Shown: positions 18,012 to 26,024 of the stretch, piece after piece | How positions within the stretch are numbered: position 1 is the stretch's first letter | Layout: each line of letters opens with the position of its first letter | NCBI RefSeq assembly: GCF_007741495.1 | Contig: NZ_CP036262.1 | Location: 5,518,001-5,582,000, forward strand | Length of the DNA: 64,000 nucleotides | Direction: 5' to 3' | DNA from: Roseimaritima multifibrata | Lineage (GTDB): Bacteria; Planctomycetota; Planctomycetia; Pirellulales; Pirellulaceae | The notes under the pieces: model-generated | The model's database searches: none | What the model saw: the letters and a program-made list of their open reading frames with translations, nothing else | What the model was told of the DNA's origin: nothing | Translations under genes and position numbers: made by a program

Positions 18012-19052
18012 TCAAACGGAACCGGGTGCAAGGACCGCTTTGACGACTTCGCCGTGGTGCATTTTTTCGAAGGCGGTATGCCACTCTTCCAGAGGCCAGA
18101 TACCACCGACGATCGGTTTTACATCTAATTGTCCACTCGCCAACAAAGCGAGGACGCGTTCCCAAATCGGCCAGTAGTGACTGAAGCTACCCTGCAGGGT
18201 GACGTTCTTTTGCACCAACGGGTCCAGATTAAAATTCAACGGTTGCGGCCCCCAGCCAACCTTGCTGATCCAGCCTCCGGGGCGAACCACCTGGAGAGCG
18301 ATCTGCAGCGTCGCACTTGCTCCCGCGGCATCGATGACACCATCACACCCCAGTCCATCGCGATCTTTGCACCATTCTTCAGGCGAACCGATAATCGTTT
18401 CGCAGCCGTAAGACGCGGCGATCTTTAGGCGACCTTCATCCTGCGGCAAACCTGCCACGGCCACCTGAGCTCCACACAGCCGAGCCATTGCGGCGCACAG
18501 GATTCCGATCGTCCCTGGCCCCAACACCAAGACTCGGTCACCTGGTTCAATTCGGCCATTTTTGACGACCGCGTTAAAAGCGACACTGCAAGGTTCGGTC
18601 AGGCAAGCGATTTCTAAAGGCAATGCGTCGGGGACTTTATGCAGGATCCGCGAAGGGACTCGCACGAACCGTGTCATCGCTCCATCCACTCCATACCCAA
18701 ACCCTTTGCGAGACGGATCGAGGTTGTAGCGGCCTTGGCGAGTCATCGGGCTATTAAGATCGATAACGGCAGCCGTTTCGCTAACGACTCGATCCCCTTC
18801 GTCCCAACCAACAACGCGTGATCCCACTTGCCGAATATGCCCGCTGAACTCATGCCCAAGAACAACCGGGTAATTTACCGGCCAGGAATGGTCCGCCGTC
18901 CACTGATGCAAATCGCTGCCACAGACGCCCACATTGGCAACTTCCAACAAGACATCTTCGTCACCGATCACAGGCGTTTCGATCTCGCGGATTTCGACGC
19001 TTCCAGCTTCTGGTGAATAGTTAACAACCGCGGGAGACAGCGTTTCAGGCAT
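18012..19052 (-). CDS. Zinc-dependent medium-chain alcohol/polyol dehydrogenase
   Basis: A protein of 346 residues. The ATG at 19052 (MPETLSPAVVNYSPEAG) has AGGA nine bases upstream; an open extension to 19388 was rejected. Motifs are GVCGSDLHQW (catalytic Zn Cys), GHEFSGHI (Zn His/Glu), and GPGTIGILCAAMARLCGA (NAD-binding Rossmann loop). The usual structural-zinc four-cysteine lobe is absent: that region reads SPMTRQGRYNLDPSRKGFG. The relatives are sorbitol, threonine and L-iditol dehydrogenases. The substrate cannot be named; the neighbouring HPS-like gene and sulfatases hint at sugar catabolism. Confidence 0.85.
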   Translation of the reverse strand: MPETLSPAVVNYSPEAGSVEIREIETPVIGDEDVLLEVANVGVCGSDLHQWTADHSWPVNYPVVLGHEFSGHIRQVGSRVVGWDEGDRVVSETAAVIDLNSPMTRQGRYNLDPSRKGFGYGVDGAMTRFVRVPSRILHKVPDALPLEIACLTEPCSVAFNAVVKNGRIEPGDRVLVLGPGTIGILCAAMARLCGAQVAVAGLPQDEGRLKIAASYGCETIIGSPEEWCKDRDGLGCDGVIDAAGASATLQIALQVVRPGGWISKVGWGPQPLNFNLDPLVQKNVTLQGSFSHYWPIWERVLALLASGQLDVKPIVGGIWPLEEWHTAFEKMHHGEVVKAVLAPGSV

Positions 19053-19421
19053 GGTGAGAATTCCTGACGGAGGAAGAAAGGGGCAGGGTAGGGGAGCCAT
19101 TGTCGCCCTTTTGTTCGCCCAAAGAAAGGGAACCAAATTCGCCGCCCAGTAGGAACCAAACAAGACGCAGGCGTTGCCCGCTATGCGAATGTCTAGCCCG
19201 GAGGGTTGAGGGAGGATCGTTGCCGCGGAGGGCGTACAAATCGATGCAGACAGGTTTGGCGAATGTCGTGTTTCGCACCGCGAAAGCGTCGCTTTAAATG
19301 GCGTTGTCGATGCGTCGCTCCCCGCGAACGCAACTTTCGCAGAGCGAAAGGCGACACACGAATCGCTCCCGACAGGCCGGCAGCCCATCCTACGTTTTAC
19401 CGGGACAGCTGGTCGCGTCCC
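19053..19421. repeat. Intergenic with two GCGAAAG hairpins
   Basis: TTTCGC-ACC-(G)CGAAA at 19271-19285 and CTTTCGC-AGA-GCGAAAG at 19334-19350, the latter followed by GCGACA. The same arm plus GCGACA occurs at about 13865-13876 and 58662-58674. No gene is seen; the left part should hold the dehydrogenase promoter. Confidence 0.6.
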
Positions 19422-20114
19422 TTACTGCACCGACTGGGCGTGGACGGCTTCGCAGATCATCCTTAGCGAAGATTCCAGGTCTCCGTCGGCCGTGCGGAAG
19501 GCATCTGCGTCGATGGTCAGCGGGGCCCCAAGAACGACTAGCGGCGCTCCGTGCTGCGGGCAGGCAATCGCTTGTTCGATGCTTAGCCCACCAACCGCTT
19601 GCACTGGAACCTTCACGGCATCGACAACCGCCCGCAACTGATCCAGCGGGCTTGGCATCGGTTGTCCAGCGGCTGCGATCCCACGGCGTTCATCGTAGCC
19701 GATGTGGTGGATAATAAAATCACAGCCCAGATCTTCCAGCCACTTGGCTCCGGCCACCATATCGGGACAGACCATATTGTCGCCCATCACTTGGCAACCG
19801 AAATCGGCGCCCGCTTTTACGACACACTTGATCGTTTCCGCGTGAGCTCGAGCCATCACGACGACGTGAGTGGCTCCTGCTTTGGCCATCATTTCGGCTT
19901 CTAAATAGCCACCGTCCATGGTCTTAAGATCGGCGACCAAAGGGACCCCGGGGAAGGCTCGTCGCAGTTCACGGACTCCGTGCAAACCTTCTGCAAGGAT
20001 CAGTGGAGTCCCCGCTTCTAACCAATCCACGCCAGCCCGAATTGCCAATTCCGCGGTTTGCAAGGCTTCGTCGATATTGGTTAGATCAAGCGAAATCTGG
20101 ACAATCGGTTTCAT
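19422..20114 (-). CDS. 3-hexulose-6-phosphate synthase-like enzyme (OMP decarboxylase superfamily)
   Basis: A protein of 230 residues, the expected size for a single HPS/KGPDC-type barrel. VQISLDLTNIDEAL opens the first strand. The superfamily signature D-x-K-T-x-D is present in VADLKTMDGGYLEAEMMAKA, and VQAVGGLSIEQAI is the late phosphate-binding loop. HPS condenses formaldehyde with ribulose 5-phosphate, while the sister enzyme decarboxylates 3-keto-gulonate 6-phosphate; the sequence cannot separate these. No 6-phospho-3-hexuloisomerase gene is adjacent. It lies 58 bases after hisG on the same strand, so it may be co-transcribed with the proline/histidine genes. Confidence 0.75.
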   Translation of the reverse strand: MKPIVQISLDLTNIDEALQTAELAIRAGVDWLEAGTPLILAEGLHGVRELRRAFPGVPLVADLKTMDGGYLEAEMMAKAGATHVVVMARAHAETIKCVVKAGADFGCQVMGDNMVCPDMVAGAKWLEDLGCDFIIHHIGYDERRGIAAAGQPMPSPLDQLRAVVDAVKVPVQAVGGLSIEQAIACPQHGAPLVVLGAPLTIDADAFRTADGDLESSLRMICEAVHAQSVQ

Positions 20115-20172
20115 TATTCAAGGTGGGGGTTAACGGTAGAAAATTGAATACGGCCGGCCAGCATACCCGGAA

Positions 20173-21066
20173 CTACAAGCGACAGTTCGCCATCGTGATT
20201 TCAAGGATGGCGGTAGCCCCTAACAGCTCCAGTTTTTCCATACAGGAGATCACGTCATCGCGGCGGACCATCGAGCGAACCGAGCACCACTGGGTGTCTT
20301 CCAGAGTCCCGATCGTTGGCGAGTTAAACCCGGGGGTGATTTTTTCAGCCGCCGCCAATTTTTCGCGAGGAACATTGTATTCCAGCAGCGAGTAATCACG
20401 AGCGATCGTAACCCCTTCTAAACGCCGAACGACCCTGTCGGCCGTTTCCTTGTCGCGGCAATTTGCATTTTGAATGAGGACCGTTTCGTAGTGTCCGATT
20501 TCATCCAGAATCCGCAGTCGATTGGCCGCCAGAGTGCTACCGGTTTCGACCAGATCGACAATCGCATCGGCCACCCCCAACTGAATCATCACCTCGACAC
20601 TTCCCGAAAGGGAAACCAGATGTGCACTGGCATCGAATTTCTTCAAATAGTTGCGGGTCACGGTTGGAAAACTGGATGCGATCCGTTTGCCATTTAAATC
20701 AGCTGCGGTTTGATACGAGGAATCTTCCGGCACGCAGACGGCTAACCGACAACGTCCGACGCCCAGCGGCATTCGCACCGTCACATCAACGTCGGACTCA
20801 TCGACCAGGTCGCTGCCGGTGATCCCCATATCGATAGCTCCTTCGGCACAGAGCGTCGGGATATCATCGGTTCGCAGAAAAGTCAGATCGATCGGCAGCC
20901 CACTCACGCGAGCGAACAGCCCTCGATTTTGGCGGCGGAACCGTAGTCCTGCCTGCTTCAGCAGATCCCCAGCCAGCTCGCTCAAGCGACCTTTGCTGGG
21001 AATCCCGATGCGCAGATTGCTTTGGGGGAGGGCAGGGGAATTCGAATCGGGCGATGGGCTGTTCAT
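20173..21066 (-). CDS. hisG: ATP phosphoribosyltransferase (long form)
   Basis: A protein of 297 residues. It catalyses the first step of histidine biosynthesis, joining ATP and PRPP. The N-terminus has LRIGIPSKGRLSELAGDLL. The phosphate-binding loop region is AIVDLVETGSTLAANRL. A C-terminal regulatory ACT-like domain (about residues 225-297, with WCSVRSMVRRDDV) marks the long HisG(L) form, which is feedback-inhibited by histidine and works without HisZ. It begins 9 bases after hisE on the same strand. Confidence 0.95.
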   Translation of the reverse strand: MNSPSPDSNSPALPQSNLRIGIPSKGRLSELAGDLLKQAGLRFRRQNRGLFARVSGLPIDLTFLRTDDIPTLCAEGAIDMGITGSDLVDESDVDVTVRMPLGVGRCRLAVCVPEDSSYQTAADLNGKRIASSFPTVTRNYLKKFDASAHLVSLSGSVEVMIQLGVADAIVDLVETGSTLAANRLRILDEIGHYETVLIQNANCRDKETADRVVRRLEGVTIARDYSLLEYNVPREKLAAAEKITPGFNSPTIGTLEDTQWCSVRSMVRRDDVISCMEKLELLGATAILEITMANCRL

Positions 21067-21075
21067 ACCTAGTTA

Positions 21076-21423
21076 TTATTCTTTCGTCTTTCGTTGGGCT
21101 TTTTCAACCAGCCCGGAAGTGCCTTCACGTCGTTCAAGTTCATCCGCGACTTCGCCAATATCGACGCCGCGCCAGGTCAACAGGACCATGGTGTGATAGA
21201 TCAAATCGGCCGCTTCGTAGACAAAATGGGCACGTCCTTCGTCCCCCTCTTCGTCAGCCGCCTCGATCAATTCCTCGGCTTCTTCACGAATTTTGCCGCC
21301 GATTTTTTCAGCCCCACCATCCAGCAATTTGGTGGTGTAGGATTTCGGTGGCCGGTCGGCAGCTCGCTGCTGAAGCGTCTGCATCAAGCGGCGGAGGGCG
21401 GGAAGATCATCTGGAGTGGACAT
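21076..21423 (-). CDS. hisE: Phosphoribosyl-ATP pyrophosphatase
   Basis: A protein of 115 residues, a stand-alone HisE of the MazG-like all-alpha fold that performs the second step of histidine synthesis. The conserved block KIREEAEELIEAADEEGD and AADLIYHTMVLLTWRGVD carry the acidic metal-binding residues (E-x-x-E and D). It is sandwiched between a small conserved gene (2-base gap) and hisG (9-base gap), so it is clearly in an operon. Confidence 0.95.
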   Translation of the reverse strand: MSTPDDLPALRRLMQTLQQRAADRPPKSYTTKLLDGGAEKIGGKIREEAEELIEAADEEGDEGRAHFVYEAADLIYHTMVLLTWRGVDIGEVADELERREGTSGLVEKAQRKTKE

Positions 21424-21425
21424 AC

Positions 21426-21668
21426 CTACAGGTCCCCTTCAATGGGACCTTCTCCCTCAACATCGCCGCACCATTGCTGCAAGGCGGTGACAAGACAATC
21501 TCGTTCCTCACGATTTGCCCACAACGACTCGTCAGCCTCCAGCCGGACTTCATAGCGTCCTTCGCACATACAATCCTCTTCACCACAGAAGTGGGGCGTG
21601 TCAGAAACCCACACAATGCGGTAAAGAGGCAGATGCTTATCATCTACCAAGAACAGCGGTGACTCCAT
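21426..21668 (-). CDS. Small cysteine-containing protein upstream of hisE
   Basis: A protein of 80 residues from ATG at 21668 (MESPLFLVDDKHLPLYRIVW), preceded by GGAG at good spacing. The frame is open further to 21704 but without a better start. FCGEEDCMCEGRYEVRL has three cysteines that could bind metal, and another occurs in WCGD. It lies 2 bases from hisE and 48 bases after proC, so it is co-transcribed with histidine genes. No known domain was recognised. The tight linkage suggests an accessory role in that operon, but this is only a guess. Confidence 0.7.
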   Translation of the reverse strand: MESPLFLVDDKHLPLYRIVWVSDTPHFCGEEDCMCEGRYEVRLEADESLWANREERDCLVTALQQWCGDVEGEGPIEGDL

Positions 21669-21716
21669 GGAATTGGACTCCATTGCAGTGAAGCACTGCA
21701 TCAATTGAGTATTGAG

Positions 21717-22544
21717 TTACGAATTACCCATTTCGCGGCTGCGGGCAGCCGCCGTCCGAACCGCCTCGATCATGGCCGAACGGAGCCCATTTTGTTCCAA
21801 TGCTGCCAAACCGGCAATGGTCGTGCCGCCGGGGCTGGCAACGGCATCCTTCAGAAGAGCCGGATGGTCGCCGGTTTGGGTGACCATCTGAGCCGCTCCG
21901 AGGACCGTCTGAGCGGCAAATTGCTGGGCTAGAGCTCTTGGCAGGCCGGCAGCGACGCCGCCATCGGCCAACGCTTCAATGATCATAAATATGTATGCCG
22001 GTCCTGATCCGCTAAGTCCGGTGACCGCATCCAGAGCCGATTCTTCGACTTGAGCGACGACTCCCACGGCCGCCAAAATCTGCTCGACCGTCTTCGCCTG
22101 GGCCTCGCTGACCTTGGGGCCACAAGAGAAAGCCGAAGCCCCGAACCCGACCAGACTAGGGGTATTGGGCATCACCCGGACGACCGATTTACTATCGAAA
22201 ATCTTTTGCAGGGTCGCCAATTTGACTCCGGCAGCGACGGAAATCACCAATCGCCCGGCCCATGCCCCTGCAGCCGATTCGGCCACGCTGGGAAAAGTCC
22301 CCGGTTTAACCGCCACGATCACCGTCTCGGCCGACTCAACCGCTGCCTTCAAGGTCGCGGGATCGGCCTGTTCGACGCAAACGCCCAACTTGCTTTCGGT
22401 CCAAACCTGACACGATTCTGCCGTCCGGTTGATGACAGTGACCCGTGTTGATTCGATAACCCCCGCACGTATCATCCCTTCCACCAAGGCTCGGCCCATG
22501 CGGCCGCCCCCGACCAAAGTCAATTTACCGGCGATCGTTTTCAT
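21717..22544 (-). CDS. proC: Pyrroline-5-carboxylate reductase
   Basis: A protein of 275 residues, catalysing the final step of proline synthesis. ATG at 22544 (MKTIAGKLTLVGGGRMGRAL) has AAAGGA upstream; a GTG at 22571 is less likely. The NADP-binding GGGRMG loop, VVRVMPNTPSLVGFGASAF, and the C-terminal signature ALDAVTGLSGSGPAY through AQQFAAQTVLGAAQM identify ProC. It is the first gene of the minus-strand run proC-orf-hisE-hisG-HPS-like and is divergent from argB 181 bases away. Confidence 0.95.
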   Translation of the reverse strand: MKTIAGKLTLVGGGRMGRALVEGMIRAGVIESTRVTVINRTAESCQVWTESKLGVCVEQADPATLKAAVESAETVIVAVKPGTFPSVAESAAGAWAGRLVISVAAGVKLATLQKIFDSKSVVRVMPNTPSLVGFGASAFSCGPKVSEAQAKTVEQILAAVGVVAQVEESALDAVTGLSGSGPAYIFMIIEALADGGVAAGLPRALAQQFAAQTVLGAAQMVTQTGDHPALLKDAVASPGGTTIAGLAALEQNGLRSAMIEAVRTAAARSREMGNS

Positions 22545-22725
22545 CTGTAAGAATCCTTTTAGAAAGTTCACGGAGAACCATCAGTAATTGACAGCAAGCC
22601 CGTCAAGCCCCTAGATTGATCGGTTTTTCCGCTTTTGAACAGTCCCTCGACAGGGACGACCAAATGGGTTTGTCTCGCGGGCAATGCCCACACCAAAAGC
22701 GTCCTGCATTTAAGTCAATGGAAAC

Positions 22726-23604
22726 GTGGTCAACGTGCAAGAAGCCATTCAAAAAGCGAATACGTTGATCGAAGCGATGGGCTGGATCCGTCGCTTTCGA
22801 GGCAAAACGACCGTCATCAAGCTGGGCGGAAGCTTGCTTGAAAACGAGATCGCGTTGCAACACATCCTAGTCGACGTCATCTTCATGGAAACCGTTGGGA
22901 TGCGTCCGGTGATCGTCCATGGCGGTGGCAAAGCGATTACGGCGGCGCTGGAAAAACAGGGAATTCAGCCGCAATTTGTGCAAGGCCGCCGAGTCACCGA
23001 CGCTGCGACGCGGGACGTCGTCCGGACCGTTCTAGCAGGCGAATTGAACGAATACGTTACCCAGCAAATCGAATATTTGGGCGGACGCGGTATGAACCTT
23101 TCGGTCCATACGACAAACGTCCTGCATGGCAAACGCCTAATGCTGGACGATGAAGCAGGCGATTTAGGGTTCGTGGGTGAAGTGACTCGAGTCGATCGCC
23201 AAGTCATCGATGGGCTCTCCTATACCAACCAAGTCCCTGTCATTCCATCGATGTGTGTCGACGAAAACGACGGCGAACATCTGAATGTCAACGCGGATAC
23301 CGCAGCGATGGCGGTCGCTCAGGCACTGGGAGCCGAAAAATTAATTTTCCTTAGCGACGTCAACGGCGTCCGGCGTGAAAAAGATAATCCCGATTCGATT
23401 ATCAACTCATTGACCGCTGAGGAAGCTAGGCAACTGATCAAGGATGGTGCGATCGAAGGGGGCATGATCCCCAAAGTCGAAGCGTGCCTAGCCACACTCC
23501 AACGCGGGGTAGGCAAAGTGCATATCATTGATGGCAGCCTCAGACATTCGCTCTTGCTGGAAATTTATACGACCAGCGGAGTTGGCACCCAGTTGGTTCC
23601 TTAA
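22726..23604 (+). CDS. argB: Acetylglutamate kinase
   Basis: A protein of 292 residues. It phosphorylates N-acetylglutamate in arginine synthesis. The start is GTG (22726; a second GTG at 22735 is possible) because no ATG precedes the conserved core. [13 protein letters not shown] is the Lys-containing nucleotide loop, [10 protein letters not shown] binds substrate, and [20 protein letters not shown] and [16 protein letters not shown] are late catalytic and regulatory segments. It heads a plus-strand arginine cluster with a degenerate argD-like gene and argF. Confidence 0.95.
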   Translation: MVNVQEAIQKANTLIEAMGWIRRFRGKTTVIKLGGSLLENEIALQHILVDVIFMETVGMRPVIVHGGGKAITAALEKQGIQPQFVQGRRVTDAATRDVVRTVLAGELNEYVTQQIEYLGGRGMNLSVHTTNVLHGKRLMLDDEAGDLGFVGEVTRVDRQVIDGLSYTNQVPVIPSMCVDENDGEHLNVNADTAAMAVAQALGAEKLIFLSDVNGVRREKDNPDSIINSLTAEEARQLIKDGAIEGGMIPKVEACLATLQRGVGKVHIIDGSLRHSLLLEIYTTSGVGTQLVP

Positions 23605-23725
23605 TCTAAATCAACTCTAAATCAGCCCCATCGAGCATGGCCAACAAACCGGAACACCGACCGCCGTTCCATCATTCTTGTGGCCTCTTAACCGCGTTCC
23701 TTTTTCCCTGTCCCCGAGTCATTAG

Positions 23726-24736
23726 ATGGTTGCTTCAGAATCTGACCGATCTTCGCGGGAACTGGCACAGGCCTACGAGAGTGAACTGCTGGCCAGAACC
23801 GGCGGGAACCATGTGGTGTTCACCCCCTGCCGGGAAATGGCCATCGAATGGGCGATTGCTGCAGTCCGCCTCCGCTCGGCCGGCCAAAAATTCAAAATCA
23901 TTACCTTCGTAGGGAATGAACTGGGGCAGACGCTTGCCTGTCATTCCGCGTCGGGATTTCCTGAATCCCAAGCCGACCTGGGGCCGCTGGTAGCCGGGTT
24001 CGTTCATTGCCCATGGGGCGACGCGTCTGCAGTCCGCGAAGCAATTGACGATCAGACCGCGGCGATCTTGATCCAGCCGATCCAAACGGCCAATGGCTTG
24101 CAGATGGCATCGACAGAATTCCTCCAAGAACTGCGCGAGATCGCCGACACAAACGGATTGTGGCTATTGAGCGATGAGAGCTCATTTCCATGGGGCGTCA
24201 GCGGAGCTCTCGATAGCCAGTCCTCATTTGGATTTGAACCACATGCAAGGATTCTGGCAGAAGGGCTTGCTGGCGAATTCCCTCTAGGAGTTGTGATCTG
24301 GCAGGACCAACTGCCGGATGCTTTGCAAACGCATCCCCTGCTGCAAACCCTGCCGGTCGCCGCGACCATCGCGACCGCAGGACAAACCGTTCTGAAAGAT
24401 TTGAATGAGGAATCTTTACAGTCCGTTCAAGCGGTCGCAGCAATGTGCGAGCGAGCTTTGATTTCGCTGGTCGACGACTTTGAATTCGTCAAAGAAATTC
24501 GCCAACGAGGGATCCTGTTCGCCGTCGAAATGGACATTCCTGTCGAACCGCTTGTCGCCGAACTGAGCCAGCACGGCGAAGCGTTTCGAACCGCCGGTTC
24601 GCACACGCTCCGCATCCAACCTCCCTTTCAGATGACTTCCGAAGACCTGGAAAACTTGGTCGCGGATCTTCATCAAGTCCTACAGTCTGTCGAAAGAGCG
24701 GCTGATCCGACAGAGGAACCGGTCGCGGGACCTTAA
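23726..24736 (+). CDS. Degenerate ArgD-like aminotransferase lacking the PLP lysine
   Basis: A protein of 336 residues, between argB and argF where argD is expected. It aligns along its length to class-III acetylornithine aminotransferases but has lost the catalytic motifs. FKIITFVGNELGQT replaces the usual GFHGRT region, ILIQPIQTANG replaces EPIQGEGG, SDESSFPWGVSG replaces DEVQxGxGRTG, and ILAEGLAGEFPLG replaces the AKxLGGGxPIG loop. The Schiff-base Lys is therefore Glu179 (GAA at 24260). The N-terminal domain is also shorter by several tens of residues. The frame is open throughout, with no stop or frameshift. It is either a pseudoenzyme under new selection or a young pseudogene. It probably cannot catalyse transamination. 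Confidence 0.8.
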   Translation: MVASESDRSSRELAQAYESELLARTGGNHVVFTPCREMAIEWAIAAVRLRSAGQKFKIITFVGNELGQTLACHSASGFPESQADLGPLVAGFVHCPWGDASAVREAIDDQTAAILIQPIQTANGLQMASTEFLQELREIADTNGLWLLSDESSFPWGVSGALDSQSSFGFEPHARILAEGLAGEFPLGVVIWQDQLPDALQTHPLLQTLPVAATIATAGQTVLKDLNEESLQSVQAVAAMCERALISLVDDFEFVKEIRQRGILFAVEMDIPVEPLVAELSQHGEAFRTAGSHTLRIQPPFQMTSEDLENLVADLHQVLQSVERAADPTEEPVAGP

Positions 24737-24817
24737 ATCGCATATGCTATCTGTTCGCGACCAGTGACCGCGGACCTTCACTGTCATCCTGTATCTACCT
24801 GGATTCCGAATCGACCC

Positions 24818-25783
24818 ATGCGACACTTGCTGACCCTATTTGACTTGACACCCGCCGAAGTTCGTTCGATCCTGGCGACCGCAGTCCATCTGAAAAGCTT
24901 ACTTGCCCAAGGAGAACGTCCTCCGATCCTTGCCGGGCAGACACTAGGCTTATTGTTTGAAAAACCAAGCCTCCGCACCCGCGTCAGTTTTGAAGCGGGA
25001 ATCAACCAACTGGGTGGCGGAAGTTTGTTCCTTGGTGAAGACGTCGGCTGGGGCAAACGGGAATCACCTGCCGATTTCACTCGCGTCCTCGGCCAGTTCC
25101 TCGATGGAGTTGTATGCCGAGCGAAATCTCACTCACGTGTCGAAGAGCTTGCTCGGTATGACGCGATGCCGGTCATCAATGGCCTGACCGACCTCAGCCA
25201 CCCCTGCCAAGCGTTGGCCGATATTTTGACGGTGGGAGAAGTCTTCAGCCAGTTGCCTGACAACCAATTTGATCTCGCCAGTCTGGCGGGTCGCGAAGTC
25301 CTGTTTGTCGGGGATGGCAATAATGTCGCCCGTTCACTCGCCTTGATCTGTGCGATCCTGGACATGCCCTTCACGCTCGCCTGTCCCAATGGATACGCCA
25401 TCGACGACATCTGGATCGAACGGATCTCCAAAGCCTACCCCAAGGCAAAACTAAACCGGGTAGAACGTCCGGAAGATGCGATCGGCAGTGCCGATGTAAT
25501 CTATACCGACGTCTGGACAAGCATGGGGCAGGAAGCCGAAGCGGCCGAACGCCGACAGATATTTGCACCTTATCGAATCGACGAAAAATTGCTGGCAGCG
25601 GCTCCCAAGACAGCCTGTGTGCTGCACTGTTTACCGGCCATTCGCGGTGAAGAAATCACGCAAGAAGTGATCGATGGCGATCAGAGCCAGATCATTCGTC
25701 AAGCCGGCAATCGCATGCATGCGCAAAAAGGCTTGCTCGTTTGGTTGATGGCCCCTGAATGGGTCGAAGCAAACATTAGCTAG
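24818..25783 (+). CDS. argF: Ornithine carbamoyltransferase
   Basis: A protein of 321 residues. It transfers the carbamoyl group to ornithine to give citrulline. ATG at 24818 ([15 protein letters not shown]) fits the family N-terminus; an upstream frame extension was rejected. The carbamoyl-phosphate loop is [13 protein letters not shown], with Leu where many homologues have Thr in [18 protein letters not shown] and the ornithine-binding cysteine motif [12 protein letters not shown] are intact. It is the last gene of the arg cluster and converges with the GGDEF gene across a palindromic repeat. Confidence 0.95.
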   Translation: MRHLLTLFDLTPAEVRSILATAVHLKSLLAQGERPPILAGQTLGLLFEKPSLRTRVSFEAGINQLGGGSLFLGEDVGWGKRESPADFTRVLGQFLDGVVCRAKSHSRVEELARYDAMPVINGLTDLSHPCQALADILTVGEVFSQLPDNQFDLASLAGREVLFVGDGNNVARSLALICAILDMPFTLACPNGYAIDDIWIERISKAYPKAKLNRVERPEDAIGSADVIYTDVWTSMGQEAEAAERRQIFAPYRIDEKLLAAAPKTACVLHCLPAIRGEEITQEVIDGDQSQIIRQAGNRMHAQKGLLVWLMAPEWVEANIS

Positions 25784-25820
25784 GCAAGCGAGTAGCTTTT
25801 TAGCTTGCGGCGTCCAACGT

Positions 25821-25958
25821 TTAGCGGAACGGCGCATGCTCAATGCCAGCTACCTTGGCATCTGCGGGCGGATTCCCTTGCCGGATCGTCGCAAGTCGAC
25901 CGGCAAATTCATTGTGTTTTCTAGGCGGATCGCCGGAAGGTTCGCGCCGTTCCGCTAA
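25821..25958. repeat. Single palindromic repeat between convergent genes
   Basis: TTAGCGGAACGGCGC (25821-25835) is a perfect inverted copy of GCGCCGTTCCGCTAA (25944-25958). These are the outer arms of the unit that forms the arrays at 30.4-31.2 and 36.1-38.3 kb, but the interior differs, so this is a solitary, diverged member. Confidence 0.75.
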
Positions 25959-26024
25959 GAAAGTCGATGGCGTCGAGCTTGCAGCGTCCGGTGGGGCACG
26001 GCCCTATATTCTCGCGACAAAAGA

